34,965 bases of DNA from a virus: IMG/VR virus record IMGVR_UViG_3300027509_000002, positions 64,001 through 98,965 of that record. One strand, written 5' to 3'. The notes beneath the pieces were generated by a model. That model saw only the letters and a list, made by a program, of their open reading frames with translations. It was not told the origin of the DNA and searched no databases. The translations under genes were made by a program, and so were the position numbers. The number at the start of each line of letters is the position of its first letter. Position 1 is the stretch's first letter. This document shows, piece by piece, positions 21,505 to 29,740 of the stretch.

Positions 21505-21759
21505 ATGCCATTAGTTCCAACAGTATTAGAAAAAGCATTAGAATTACAATTAACAAGAATAGGTAAGGCCATTGAGGGTGGATCTATCAAGCCAGAAAAT
21601 GCTATAGCTGAATTAGCCAAGGCCATTGCAAGTGAGGTGACTACGTATATTAAGACGGCTACGGTTACTGTACCACCTGGCATTGCAGTCACCACAGCAG
21701 GAACAGCAGTGGCTCAAACAGGAGCTACCACAGCACCAGCTACGGCCATTATTAGCTAA
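21505..21759 (+). CDS. conserved small baseplate-region protein, 84 aa
   Basis: A helical front ('VLEKALELQLTRIGKAIEGG', 'ENAIAELAKAIASEVTTYIK') is followed by a Val/Thr/Pro/Gly tail ('TVTVPPGIAVTTAGTAVAQT'). I recall this type of small protein ('...VTVPPGxAV...AGTxxAQTGxT...') next to spike genes in phages and contractile systems; its role is not known to me. The Gly/Thr-rich end might cap or fold against the spike tip like a PAAR-type protein, but the sequence lacks PAAR motifs. Confidence 0.7.
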   Translation: MPLVPTVLEKALELQLTRIGKAIEGGSIKPENAIAELAKAIASEVTTYIKTATVTVPPGIAVTTAGTAVAQTGATTAPATAIIS

Positions 21760-21782
21760 CCCATTAAACCCATTACATTTAA

Positions 21783-21793
21783 TTATTTTTATA
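21783..21793 (+). promoter_or_regulatory. late-type promoter motif TTATTTTTATA one base before a start codon
   Basis: Exact motif with the ATG at 21795 one base after it. If it is a -7 element the transcript would start at or within the start codon, implying a leaderless message or a later start. Confidence 0.45.
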
Positions 21794-21794
21794 C

Positions 21795-22526
21795 ATGGCA
21801 GTTTCAGATACTCTTAATAGATATAAAGGCTTACTTAGTACAGTAGGTAGGCCAGCCGTAAATGCGTTGTTCCCCAATGACATTGAAATGTATGCGGTGG
21901 CATTAGAGTTGGTTAATTCTAAAGATGAAACTGTGGAGTATTTTTTATTTCCCATAAACCCTAAAGAAATAAGAGAATCCTATAGTCCCATTATGAACGT
22001 TAAGAAAACAGCAGGGGGTATTACAACTATATCTACTCAAACATTTGTGCCCACAGATATTACTTTACAGGGTAATTTTGGTAGACAATTCAAATTCTTA
22101 GTTGGAAAAGAAGTAGTGTCATTTTCTGCATTCTCTTTTTCTAGTGTATCTGGACAAGTGAATGGTAATAGAGTACAAGATTTTTCACCTAGCATTAAAA
22201 CAGGGTATGGCTGTAGCAAGATCTTAGAGAGAATTGTGAAGACGGCCTCACAATTAGATGATAACAATGCACCTCATAAACTATATTTTTACAACTTAGC
22301 GTTGGGAAATAACTACATTGTAAAGCCAATGGGTATAGATTTTACTCAAAATGAATCCCATAATATGATTTGGGACTACAATCTACAGCTAAAGTCACTG
22401 GCTAGAATAGAAGATCTTGCTAGTCCAGATGATCAAAGAGCATTAACAGCTACATTGTCAGCAAATAATATTATACAAAAGGCAGGAAATTCGGTATTAA
22501 ATGAAATTAAAAGTGCTTTATTTTAA
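21795..22526 (+). CDS. baseplate/tail protein, 243 aa (possibly gp53/LysM-adapter-like)
   Basis: The N-terminal section 'EMYAVALELVNSKDETVEYF' with 'LFPINPKEIRESYSPIM' is typical of phage baseplate proteins that begin with a beta domain of the type 'F-P-x-x-P-x-x-I'. Later parts include 'GYGCSKILERIVKTAS' and a C-terminal amphipathic helix. I cannot name the family with confidence. Its position between spike and wedge proteins fits a baseplate adapter. The start at 21795 follows a promoter motif by one base; M32 at 21888 is an alternative. Confidence 0.6.
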   Translation: MAVSDTLNRYKGLLSTVGRPAVNALFPNDIEMYAVALELVNSKDETVEYFLFPINPKEIRESYSPIMNVKKTAGGITTISTQTFVPTDITLQGNFGRQFKFLVGKEVVSFSAFSFSSVSGQVNGNRVQDFSPSIKTGYGCSKILERIVKTASQLDDNNAPHKLYFYNLALGNNYIVKPMGIDFTQNESHNMIWDYNLQLKSLARIEDLASPDDQRALTATLSANNIIQKAGNSVLNEIKSALF

Positions 22527-22528
22527 AT

Positions 22529-23464
22529 ATGCCAAACTTAAATCCACAAATATTAGAAGAATTCCAAAATAAAACGAGTTTCAGAATTAGAGATTTGTTC
22601 AATAAGGTGGCTGTATTTGCAGATAGGCATTATCAAAATGTCGTATCATTCTATAGAGGTGAAACAAAAACCATGAATACCGTATCTTTTCAATTAATGA
22701 AAGAGATTGAAACAGACATAGAAAGCTATTTTGAAACAATTAGACTACAAAGTGACAATTTAAGAAACTTTAAATTCTGGATTCTTACTGAGAATGTGGA
22801 AAATATCTACACGTGGATATTAAATGTCAAGAATGCACCAAAATGGTCACGAAGTACATTCAATGGAACAAATTACAACGGTTATTTGCCAGTAGAAATC
22901 CCATTAAAGCAGGGTCAAACATTAGAGTCATTGTCTTCTGATATTTTAAATTCTACCAATAGCGATAATGATTGGACTGATTTAGCCATTCAGAATGAAT
23001 TAACAGAAGAGTCCTATACGTCTGAGGGAGGTAATATTATCAAAGCGAACCTAAATAACGGCAACAGGAGAGTAACTATCAAGAGCGTTGTATCTACACT
23101 AGAAGATGACAATGTGTTAGGTAGAGATTTTGCCAATACAATTTCCTTTGAAGATGACGATATTAAAACATTATCGCCAACTGACACCTTTGCTCAAACG
23201 ATAGAAACATTAATTAATGTTAAAAAAGGCGATAATCCAGAATTTAAAACTGATGGCATTAACCCTAAATTCATAGTGGGTTCAAACGTCAATAATGTCA
23301 CCTATCCAATTATATTTAGAGACCTTACTAATTTATTCTCGACAGATGACTCTATAAAGTCTTTTTCTATTGTAGACATTAATAGAACGGCTGATTCTGT
23401 AGAGATTAGTTTTGAAGTTGAGAATAGAAAAGGTGAGATCAGTAATACGTCTGCCTCTTTCTAA
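22529..23464 (+). CDS. baseplate wedge protein, C-terminal gp25-like domain
   Basis: A 311-residue protein. The first ~110 residues are helical; the C-terminal ~105 residues follow the GPW/gp25 wedge pattern: a helix ('TDTFAQTIETLINVKKGDNP'), 'EFKTDGINPKFIVG', a loop, then 'FRDLTNLFSTDDSIKSFSI' and final strands ('ADSVEISFEVENRKGEI'). gp25-like proteins join wedge units to the inner baseplate. It starts two bases after the previous gene and precedes the J-like protein, as in T4/Mu-like baseplate orders. Confidence 0.6.
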   Translation: MPNLNPQILEEFQNKTSFRIRDLFNKVAVFADRHYQNVVSFYRGETKTMNTVSFQLMKEIETDIESYFETIRLQSDNLRNFKFWILTENVENIYTWILNVKNAPKWSRSTFNGTNYNGYLPVEIPLKQGQTLESLSSDILNSTNSDNDWTDLAIQNELTEESYTSEGGNIIKANLNNGNRRVTIKSVVSTLEDDNVLGRDFANTISFEDDDIKTLSPTDTFAQTIETLINVKKGDNPEFKTDGINPKFIVGSNVNNVTYPIIFRDLTNLFSTDDSIKSFSIVDINRTADSVEISFEVENRKGEISNTSASF

Positions 23465-23473
23465 GGTATTTAA

Positions 23474-23484
23474 CTATTTTTATA
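23474..23484 (+). promoter_or_regulatory. late-type promoter motif variant CTATTTTTATA
   Basis: One mismatch from the exact motif; ends 13 bases before the ATG at 23498. Confidence 0.45.
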
Positions 23485-23497
23485 TAAATAAGATAGT

Positions 23498-24706
23498 ATG
23501 CCAATTAACATAAGTCCAAGTACGCTAGAAGAAAGAAAAAAACTATTTGCAGAGCTTTTACTAAATAAAACCGATAAGGTTAGTAAAATATCTAATCATA
23601 GTGCCCTTAGTGGTATTGCTTATGGTGTAGCAAAAGTAGCAGGTAAGGCCGAAAAAGATATTGTTATTGCTCTATCTCAATTATTTCCAGACTTAGCCTT
23701 TTCTTCCCAATTAGATACAACAGCAGAAATATATGGGATTGCACCTAGATTTGGATCATCTGAATCATCGACATACATACGTGTAGTAGGAGATGAAGGA
23801 ACAGAGTATTTAGCTGGTACGCACATATTTGAGTCGCTAGATGGCGTACAGTTCGATATAGAAATATCTACAACTATAGGTGAAGCAGGATTCTCTTATG
23901 TAAAGGCTAGGAGTGTCGATAGGGGAGTGAGCATGAATGTTGCACCAGCTTCTATTAACAAGGTATCACCTGAGCCAGCAGGGCATCGTTATTGCGTAAA
24001 TGAATACCAAGCGATAGGTGGAAGAGATGTAGAATCGGATGAAGAATTTAGAAAAAGAATCAAGGATGGCCCAAATATCCTAGCTACAGGAACTCTAGCT
24101 ATGGTAGAACAGGCATTCATGAAAATAAACAATAATATATTGAGAGTTATCTTTCAGGGTTTCAATGACTTAGGCCAACTTAGGTTGGCTGTGGTGACAG
24201 TAAACGGAATTGATCTAACGACATTAGAGCTGAATAATTTACTTGTTGAAGGTGAAAAGTTCTTTGCATTTACTGAATTGAGGCCAAATGGTAAGCAATC
24301 TTATGGAATGGAGGTCAAAAATATCGAATGGCAAGCGGTGGACATGTCTTTTAGAGTAGATATTTTTTCATCTTTTAGTGTAGATGATGTTAGAATTGAA
24401 ATACAAACTAAAATAGCTAAGTACTTGGATTTTAGATACTGGAATGCAGGTTCAGATGTGATTGAGTGGGATAATTTATTGAACATTGTCAAAAACACAA
24501 AGGGTGTAAGATATGTTGCTGATCAATTCTTTACGCCAAAAGTAGATATAGCTACTGATAAAAATAAATTACCACGACTAAGGGCGTTTAGAATGCTAGA
24601 TCTTAACGGAGCGATTATTCAAGACCTTAGTGGCAATTTATTGCCTAGTTTTTATCCAAATGTAGCTGATGTTTCATTGCAAGCAAGCGTACTTAGAAAT
24701 ATATAA
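23498..24706 (+). CDS. baseplate J-like (gp6-like) wedge protein
   Basis: A 402-residue protein with the baseplate J layout: 'AEIYGIAPRFGSSESSTYIR' (N-terminal part), a beta domain with 'YLAGTHIFESLDGVQFDIE' and 'VAPASINKVSPEPAG', then the signature 'GGRDVESDEEFRKRIK' (family: G-G-x-D-x-E-S-D-E-E-x-R-x-R), and a C-terminal domain 'DVIEWDNLLNIVKNTKGVRY'. It forms the wedge arms of contractile baseplates. It starts after a promoter motif and its stop overlaps the next start (TAATG). Confidence 0.9.
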   Translation: MPINISPSTLEERKKLFAELLLNKTDKVSKISNHSALSGIAYGVAKVAGKAEKDIVIALSQLFPDLAFSSQLDTTAEIYGIAPRFGSSESSTYIRVVGDEGTEYLAGTHIFESLDGVQFDIEISTTIGEAGFSYVKARSVDRGVSMNVAPASINKVSPEPAGHRYCVNEYQAIGGRDVESDEEFRKRIKDGPNILATGTLAMVEQAFMKINNNILRVIFQGFNDLGQLRLAVVTVNGIDLTTLELNNLLVEGEKFFAFTELRPNGKQSYGMEVKNIEWQAVDMSFRVDIFSSFSVDDVRIEIQTKIAKYLDFRYWNAGSDVIEWDNLLNIVKNTKGVRYVADQFFTPKVDIATDKNKLPRLRAFRMLDLNGAIIQDLSGNLLPSFYPNVADVSLQASVLRNI

Positions 24707-25026
24707 TGGCAGAAACAACAAGCATACCAGTAGTTACTTCCCTTAGAACCGAGGGCAATACTATTTTTATAAAGACTGAATACTTTGAGGCTGGAATACT
24801 GCCAAATACAATTCAGGCTTTTATTGCTAGTCTAGCCAATAATATAGACAGCATATCGTACATCGGAGGCGAACTTGTTATACAAATGCAAGATCATCCA
24901 GAAGCTATTGATTATTATATCAATGATATAGGTGAATTAATTATATTATCAAATACAGGCGATTTTGATAATTATTTTATTAATGAGAACGGTCATCTCT
25001 TCTGGGAAGGAGACGACTTAACATAA
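24706..25026 (+). CDS. hypothetical structural protein, 106 aa
   Basis: A small beta-rich protein between the J-like wedge protein and the fibre. Start overlaps the J-like stop. It contains two similar beta-hairpin segments near its end ('AIDYYINDIGELIILSNTGD' and 'FDNYFINENGHLFWEGDDL'), suggesting a short repeat. Gene order suggests a wedge-to-fibre connector; this is inference. Confidence 0.6.
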   Translation: MAETTSIPVVTSLRTEGNTIFIKTEYFEAGILPNTIQAFIASLANNIDSISYIGGELVIQMQDHPEAIDYYINDIGELIILSNTGDFDNYFINENGHLFWEGDDLT

Positions 25027-25037
25027 AAAGAAAATAA

Positions 25038-26525
25038 ATGGCGTTTCAAAGTAAAAATTTAGGCTTAGTTAAAGCGATTCATGTGGGTACGACTGCACCG
25101 TCTAATACTCAGTTGATTTGGTATAACGATAATGTAGGAGAAAAGCAGCATTATGTGTACAATGCCGTTACAAGTGCATGGGAAACTCTTGCGAAAGTAG
25201 TGAATTCTATCAATGATAATTCAGATGTTGATATTACAGGCATCACTAATGGACAGTTTTTGACTTGGGACGGTACAAATCTAGTACCATCTGATCCTGT
25301 TACAGTAGGTGGCGGATTAACCCCAAAAGGCACTTGGAACGCAACCACTAACACACCTTCCTTAGCTGATGGAGTCGGAGATGTAGGCGACTACTATCGA
25401 GTAAGTGCGGACGGCTCAACAAGTTTAGATGGCATTACAGATTGGAAAATAGGAGATCACTTATTTTTTGGAGACGACTCTAAGTGGTACAAGGTAGATA
25501 ATACAGATGCAGTAGCAACAGTCAACGGTCAAACAGGAACAGTAGTATTGACTACTACAGATCTGGCAGAGGGTACGAATAAATATTATACTGAAACTAG
25601 AGTAGCAGCTAACGCTGCGGTAGTCTTAAATACTGCTAAAGTAAGTGCTGCTGGTTCTGTTGGAACACACAGTGATGTTAATTTGCCTGGTGCAAAGATA
25701 AACGGACGAGGATTGATTTGGAGCGATAGCACGTTTAAGTTTGAGATGGCGGAGTTTCCAAAAACTGAAACGCTTAATGAGTTGACAGATGTTGACACAA
25801 CAACCACAGCACTTGCCGATGGTGATGGTCTTGTGTATGATGGTACTGAGTTTTTCAACAAACCAATTTGGGTAAAAAATACTTTTTCAGCCCTCACAAT
25901 ATCAAGCGGCAATGTTAACTGGAATGTTTCAGAGGGTTACAATAGAACACTTGACATAAATACCAATGTGGCTCTATACATGAACAGTTTTGCTTCAGGT
26001 GATGAGGGTACAATTGTTGTTACACAAGATGGTACTGGTGGGCATGAAATTGCCTTTCCTGCTGCCTTCAAGTCAACAAGAGGCACGGCACAGGCTGACA
26101 TGATTGACACTGATGCGAATGCTGTCACAATATTAGAATTTAAATATGAGGGCACTGACATTTACTTTACAGAGTATCATTCTAATTTATCATCAGGTGG
26201 TGTAGCTTGGCAACCCTATACTGTTTTAACATACGGAGCAACAACAACAATAGATACCTCTGTGAGTGTTAACGGAAAAGTAACCTTAACAGGAGATACA
26301 GCAATTGCAATTACAGGAGCTACTGATGGAATGCAGGGAGAGTTAATTGTAATTCAAGACTCCACAGGAGGATTTAATATTACATCCCTTCCCTCTCCAA
26401 GTAAAGTGATTGAGAGCACTCCTGTATCAAATTTATTAACTACAGGAGCAGATGATATTACCATCTTATCATGGAGATTTGCAGGAACGACTTACTTCTG
26501 GGATTATGGCAAAAACTTTGGATAA
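25038..26525 (+). CDS. tail fibre protein
   Basis: A 495-residue fibre-type protein with an attachment-like N-terminus ('LGLVKAIHVGTTAPSNTQLI'), a carbohydrate-binding-like 'GTWNATTNTPSLADG...GDYYRVSADG' region, and 'VNGQTGTVVLTTTDLAEGTN' (a stretch very common in phage fibres). The last ~190 residues are two copies of an ~85-residue beta domain ('LDINTNVALYMNSF...GTIVVTQDGTGGHEIAFP' and 'VNGKVTLTGDTAIAI...GELIVIQDSTGGFNITSLP'). It probably binds the receptor together with the next gene. The stop overlaps the next start (TAATG). Confidence 0.85.
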   Translation: MAFQSKNLGLVKAIHVGTTAPSNTQLIWYNDNVGEKQHYVYNAVTSAWETLAKVVNSINDNSDVDITGITNGQFLTWDGTNLVPSDPVTVGGGLTPKGTWNATTNTPSLADGVGDVGDYYRVSADGSTSLDGITDWKIGDHLFFGDDSKWYKVDNTDAVATVNGQTGTVVLTTTDLAEGTNKYYTETRVAANAAVVLNTAKVSAAGSVGTHSDVNLPGAKINGRGLIWSDSTFKFEMAEFPKTETLNELTDVDTTTTALADGDGLVYDGTEFFNKPIWVKNTFSALTISSGNVNWNVSEGYNRTLDINTNVALYMNSFASGDEGTIVVTQDGTGGHEIAFPAAFKSTRGTAQADMIDTDANAVTILEFKYEGTDIYFTEYHSNLSSGGVAWQPYTVLTYGATTTIDTSVSVNGKVTLTGDTAIAITGATDGMQGELIVIQDSTGGFNITSLPSPSKVIESTPVSNLLTTGADDITILSWRFAGTTYFWDYGKNFG

Positions 26526-28234
26526 TGTTTTTTAAGAAATACGCAAGATTATATTTGACAACTGATAGTGACACAGGCACTACATTTGACCCTACAATAA
26601 ATGCAGGGGCAAGCAATGTTGTTTGGTGGTTAAATGGTAATGAGTCTAAGGTAACAGGTTCATCAATATTCCACACCTTTGCCAGCTCAGGAGATAAGCC
26701 AGTGGAGGTTTCTTTTGATGATGAAACAGGTGTAACTGAAATGACAATGCCGTCTGATGGGTTGAAAGGTGATTTAGATTTCAGACCTTTTGTAAATGTT
26801 TTGATTTACACGTTTAATGGAAATACAAGTATTGAGGATGTTTTATTTCCAACAACCACAGCCCTAGTAACAAGTATAAATTTTAGTGGTGCAGGGATTA
26901 CAGGTAATGTTGATCTGTCTGGAATGACTCAATTGGGTGGTAGTATAAACTTTTCAAACGGCAATGATATTTCAACTATATCTTTTCCAAGTACCAGTGT
27001 GGCAATCACATCAATATCAATGCAAAGTGGTTTTGATGGTACGGTTTTAGATTTTAGCCCTATCTCAAATATGCAGGGTGGTATGAATATAAGAACAAAC
27101 TCAAACCTGCAAACAGTAACCTATCCAAGTGGTGGTAAATTAACTTCTGTTACAGCTTACAGTTGTGATATTGCGGGGGTGCAAGACTTTACAGATATTG
27201 ATGACCTTGATTGTTCTTTTGAAATGAACAACAATGACATCACAGGGTTTACTTTTCCTGCCAGCACAAAGATCAATAAGTTTATTGTACATAGCAATCC
27301 ATTAACAGCACTTGATTGGAGCAATGTGATTCACTTCTCAGGCACATTAAACCTATCAAGCTGCACAAGTGCATTCACACCAGTTACGGCAAATGCAACA
27401 ACAGGCACAGTTACGTTTATAAACACAAGGGCAGCAGGTATAACAGGTACTTTTGACTTGAGTGGGTTGAATGATATTTCAGGATCAGTGCAATGCGATA
27501 TAATGGCTAACTGTACAAAGTTTTTATTTCCAACAACAAACGGTTCAATCGTATCATTCCAAATTGATAATTGTGACATCACAGGCACACAAGACCTCAG
27601 TCCTCTTGAAAATTTATCAGGTACGGTCGATGTTTCACAGAACCCTAACATGACAGGCTTGACATGGCACACTAGCTCAGGCAATATTTCAAACCTATCA
27701 ATTATAAATACAGGATTAACAACTTGTGATATTTCTGATTTAACCTTGTCTGGAACGATTGATATAAGTGCAAATGATGACTTGACAACAATTACGTTTC
27801 CTACAACCGTTTCAAATAGTGTGACGGTGTTGTATTTAGACAGCAATGACATTACAGGCACTCTTGATTTAACACCGTTTACAAATTTAAGTGGTGCGTT
27901 GTTCTTGAAGTTTAATTCATTAATGACAGGATTGACCATGCCCACCTCAACAGGCGTAATCACTTCATTAAATGTAGGCTCAACAGATGTGGGTTATGTA
28001 GATTTAACGGGTGTAACTCTTTCAAATACTTGTAGTTTAAACTTCGTTAATTGTGGTATGAGTGTAGCTAATGTAAATCAATTATTGGTAGATGCTGATG
28101 CAAGTGGAAAAACAGGATTGGTGATAGAAACGAACGGGAATAGTGCCACACCAGACACTACAACAGGAGGGTTTAATGGGAGTGCTGCAAAGACAAGTTT
28201 AATTGCAAAGGGGTGTACAGTAACAACTGACTAA
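26525..28234 (+). CDS. leucine-rich-repeat-like tail fibre / receptor-binding protein
   Basis: The start is placed at 26525, inside the TAATG overlap with the fibre gene; an earlier ATG at 26471 lies in the fibre gene. The 569-residue product has a short N-terminal adapter (residues 1-75, 'LYLTTDSDTGTTFDP'), then about ten repeats of roughly 45 residues. Each carries a 'xDLSpLxnLSGtxxxxxN' and 'LTxxxFPTTxgxxTSLxIxxcDITG' pattern, which would form an LRR-like or beta-solenoid stack. The end is 'GKTGLVIETNGNSATPDTTT'. Repeats of this kind bind glycans or protein receptors. The next gene may be its folding partner. Confidence 0.75.
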   Translation: MFFKKYARLYLTTDSDTGTTFDPTINAGASNVVWWLNGNESKVTGSSIFHTFASSGDKPVEVSFDDETGVTEMTMPSDGLKGDLDFRPFVNVLIYTFNGNTSIEDVLFPTTTALVTSINFSGAGITGNVDLSGMTQLGGSINFSNGNDISTISFPSTSVAITSISMQSGFDGTVLDFSPISNMQGGMNIRTNSNLQTVTYPSGGKLTSVTAYSCDIAGVQDFTDIDDLDCSFEMNNNDITGFTFPASTKINKFIVHSNPLTALDWSNVIHFSGTLNLSSCTSAFTPVTANATTGTVTFINTRAAGITGTFDLSGLNDISGSVQCDIMANCTKFLFPTTNGSIVSFQIDNCDITGTQDLSPLENLSGTVDVSQNPNMTGLTWHTSSGNISNLSIINTGLTTCDISDLTLSGTIDISANDDLTTITFPTTVSNSVTVLYLDSNDITGTLDLTPFTNLSGALFLKFNSLMTGLTMPTSTGVITSLNVGSTDVGYVDLTGVTLSNTCSLNFVNCGMSVANVNQLLVDADASGKTGLVIETNGNSATPDTTTGGFNGSAAKTSLIAKGCTVTTD

Positions 28235-28235
28235 T

Positions 28236-28583
28236 ATGATACAAAGCAGAACAGACACATACAAATTGATTTATGAAAATGGTGTTGCTATTGCAATACT
28301 GGGTAAGGGTGCAAAGACTGAGACCGTTAAAAGTCTTTATGAGAGTGAGTACATGGGTAATGTTGTGAATCATGTTGTGAACAACTCAATTGACATTGCA
28401 CCACTATTCAAAACATTTGACTTTAATTTCTTTGACTTTACAATTGATTTGGATTATCAAATAAGTTTAATTGAGGATGTGGTTGAGCGTTCTTATTATG
28501 AGAAACTAAAGAAGAGAACTTTGGCAGATGACTTGCCTGAGATTGAATTATTGAAAAAATATATTGACAAAGTAAAGGTTTAG
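28236..28583 (+). CDS. hypothetical protein, 115 aa (possible fibre chaperone)
   Basis: Not recognised. The ATG lies one base after the LRR-like fibre stop. Composition is mixed alpha/beta with a charged C-terminal helix ('YYEKLKKRTLADDLPEIELL'). Small genes directly after tip-fibre genes are often chaperones of trimerisation or attachment; this position is the only evidence. Confidence 0.6.
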   Translation: MIQSRTDTYKLIYENGVAIAILGKGAKTETVKSLYESEYMGNVVNHVVNNSIDIAPLFKTFDFNFFDFTIDLDYQISLIEDVVERSYYEKLKKRTLADDLPEIELLKKYIDKVKV

Positions 28584-28627
28584 TGTGTATCAGGGAGGAG
28601 TCTGAAAAAACATTAATAAAATAAGAC

Positions 28628-28945
28628 ATGAATATAGAAGAAACCGTACAAAAACCAGCCATACAGAAGACAGTATCGGTATTAGTGGGAGCAATTTTAG
28701 GAGCATGTTTGGCACTCATTCCATTTTATTATTCGACAAATAACAGGCTAGATAATATTGAAAAGCAGACTATTATTTACGATGAGGGGTTAAGAGATAT
28801 TCAGGATTTGAAGCTACATCCGATTAGAGTAAATGCAAAACTTGACAATATTGGTGATGGAATGAAGAATATGAAAGAGCAAATTAAACTTGTATATGAA
28901 CGACAAGAAAAAACGTATGACTTAATTCTTAAAGAGAGAAACTAA
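28628..28945 (+). CDS. inner-membrane protein, possible i-spanin or tail membrane protein, 105 aa
   Basis: A single membrane segment (about residues 16-34, 'VSVLVGAILGACLALIPFYY') is followed by a charged helical ectodomain, 'IRVNAKLDNIGDGMKNMKEQ' and 'IKLVYERQEKTYDLILKER'. This N-in, C-out layout with a coiled-coil ectodomain is that of an inner-membrane spanin, and the next gene encodes a lipoprotein that would supply the outer-membrane partner. The stop overlaps the next start (TAATG). Function is inferred from topology and pairing only. Confidence 0.65.
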   Translation: MNIEETVQKPAIQKTVSVLVGAILGACLALIPFYYSTNNRLDNIEKQTIIYDEGLRDIQDLKLHPIRVNAKLDNIGDGMKNMKEQIKLVYERQEKTYDLILKERN

Positions 28946-29718
28946 TGAAATATATACCGTTTTTTTTAGTATTCTTTGCAGGATGCATCGTAGATCAAGA
29001 CCCTATAGAAACCGTGATTGAACAATCAGTCACTAAGGACAGCGTAATCGTATCATTGAAAAATGAAATACGTATCATGGAATTAACCATTGATAGCCTA
29101 GAGTCACAGGCGGTGGTAGATACAGATCAAATTTTACGTATCATGGCTAAGCTAGATGGAGCAAAATTTAAGAATGTCGTTAATCAAGATATTGAAATTC
29201 GCCTATCTAATGCCAAAAAAAGAGTCGAATATTTAGAATATAAAGTGAATCTTGTCAAAAAAGAGAGTCAAAAAGAAAAAGTGCTGGAATTAAGAGATAG
29301 TTTAGAAAAATCGGATTCAGTCATTGTTGTTTTAAAACACGATATTGTCGAATTAGAACAAGTAATGAGCAGTGAGCATCTTTCTATTGTAGGATTGCAC
29401 GTGAAGGCTCTAAAAAAAACAGGTACATTTTCCAGACGTGAAGTATCAAAAGCACATAAGGCGGATATTCTGTATTGCTCATTTTCTGTGCCTGAGAGCA
29501 ACGTAATTGAACACAAGGAGTACTATGTTAACTTTAAGGTGCATAGTGTCTTAGATTCTTCTTTTATAGCAGCAAAACAAAAAATTAAGTATAAAGGGGA
29601 GTCACAAAAAATAGAAGTCAATATACCTCTGACAAAAGAATTAATGAAGGGTGCTCGAAACGTGAGTGTCGAGATAGAAGGAAACGATACTTCTATTTCC
29701 AAGATCTACCTTAAATAA
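28945..29718 (+). CDS. lipoprotein with coiled coil, possible o-spanin, 257 aa
   Basis: A signal peptide with a lipobox ('FFLVFFAGC', lipidated C14) is followed by a long coiled coil (about 28-150, 'LKNEIRIMELTIDSLESQAV') and a C-terminal beta-rich domain of ~110 residues. Long for an o-spanin, which are usually under 150 residues, so it may instead be a surface lipoprotein (superinfection exclusion or receptor-masking) encoded with a membrane partner. The start overlaps the upstream stop. It is followed by a promoter motif for the next structural gene. Confidence 0.65.
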   Translation: MKYIPFFLVFFAGCIVDQDPIETVIEQSVTKDSVIVSLKNEIRIMELTIDSLESQAVVDTDQILRIMAKLDGAKFKNVVNQDIEIRLSNAKKRVEYLEYKVNLVKKESQKEKVLELRDSLEKSDSVIVVLKHDIVELEQVMSSEHLSIVGLHVKALKKTGTFSRREVSKAHKADILYCSFSVPESNVIEHKEYYVNFKVHSVLDSSFIAAKQKIKYKGESQKIEVNIPLTKELMKGARNVSVEIEGNDTSISKIYLK

Positions 29719-29719
29719 A

Positions 29720-29730
29720 TTATATTTACA
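29720..29730 (+). promoter_or_regulatory. late-type promoter motif variant TTATATTTACA
   Basis: One mismatch from TTATNTTTATA; ends 10 bases before the ATG at 29741. Confidence 0.4.
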
Positions 29731-29740
29731 ATATAGCTTT

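Noticed and set aside
21505-21759. PAAR tip protein
   Set aside because: Position beside the spike fits, but there are no P-A-A-R motifs and no paired metal-binding His/Cys residues.
27331-27963. A 210-codon minus-strand frame opposite the LRR-like gene
   Set aside because: Antisense to regular repeats, no start signal, composition unlike real proteins in this window.
26800-28050. DNA-level repeats in the LRR-like gene, considered as a CRISPR-like or recombination repeat array
   Set aside because: They are protein repeats of about 45 codons with diverged DNA sequence, inside an intact frame; there are no regular identical repeats and spacers.
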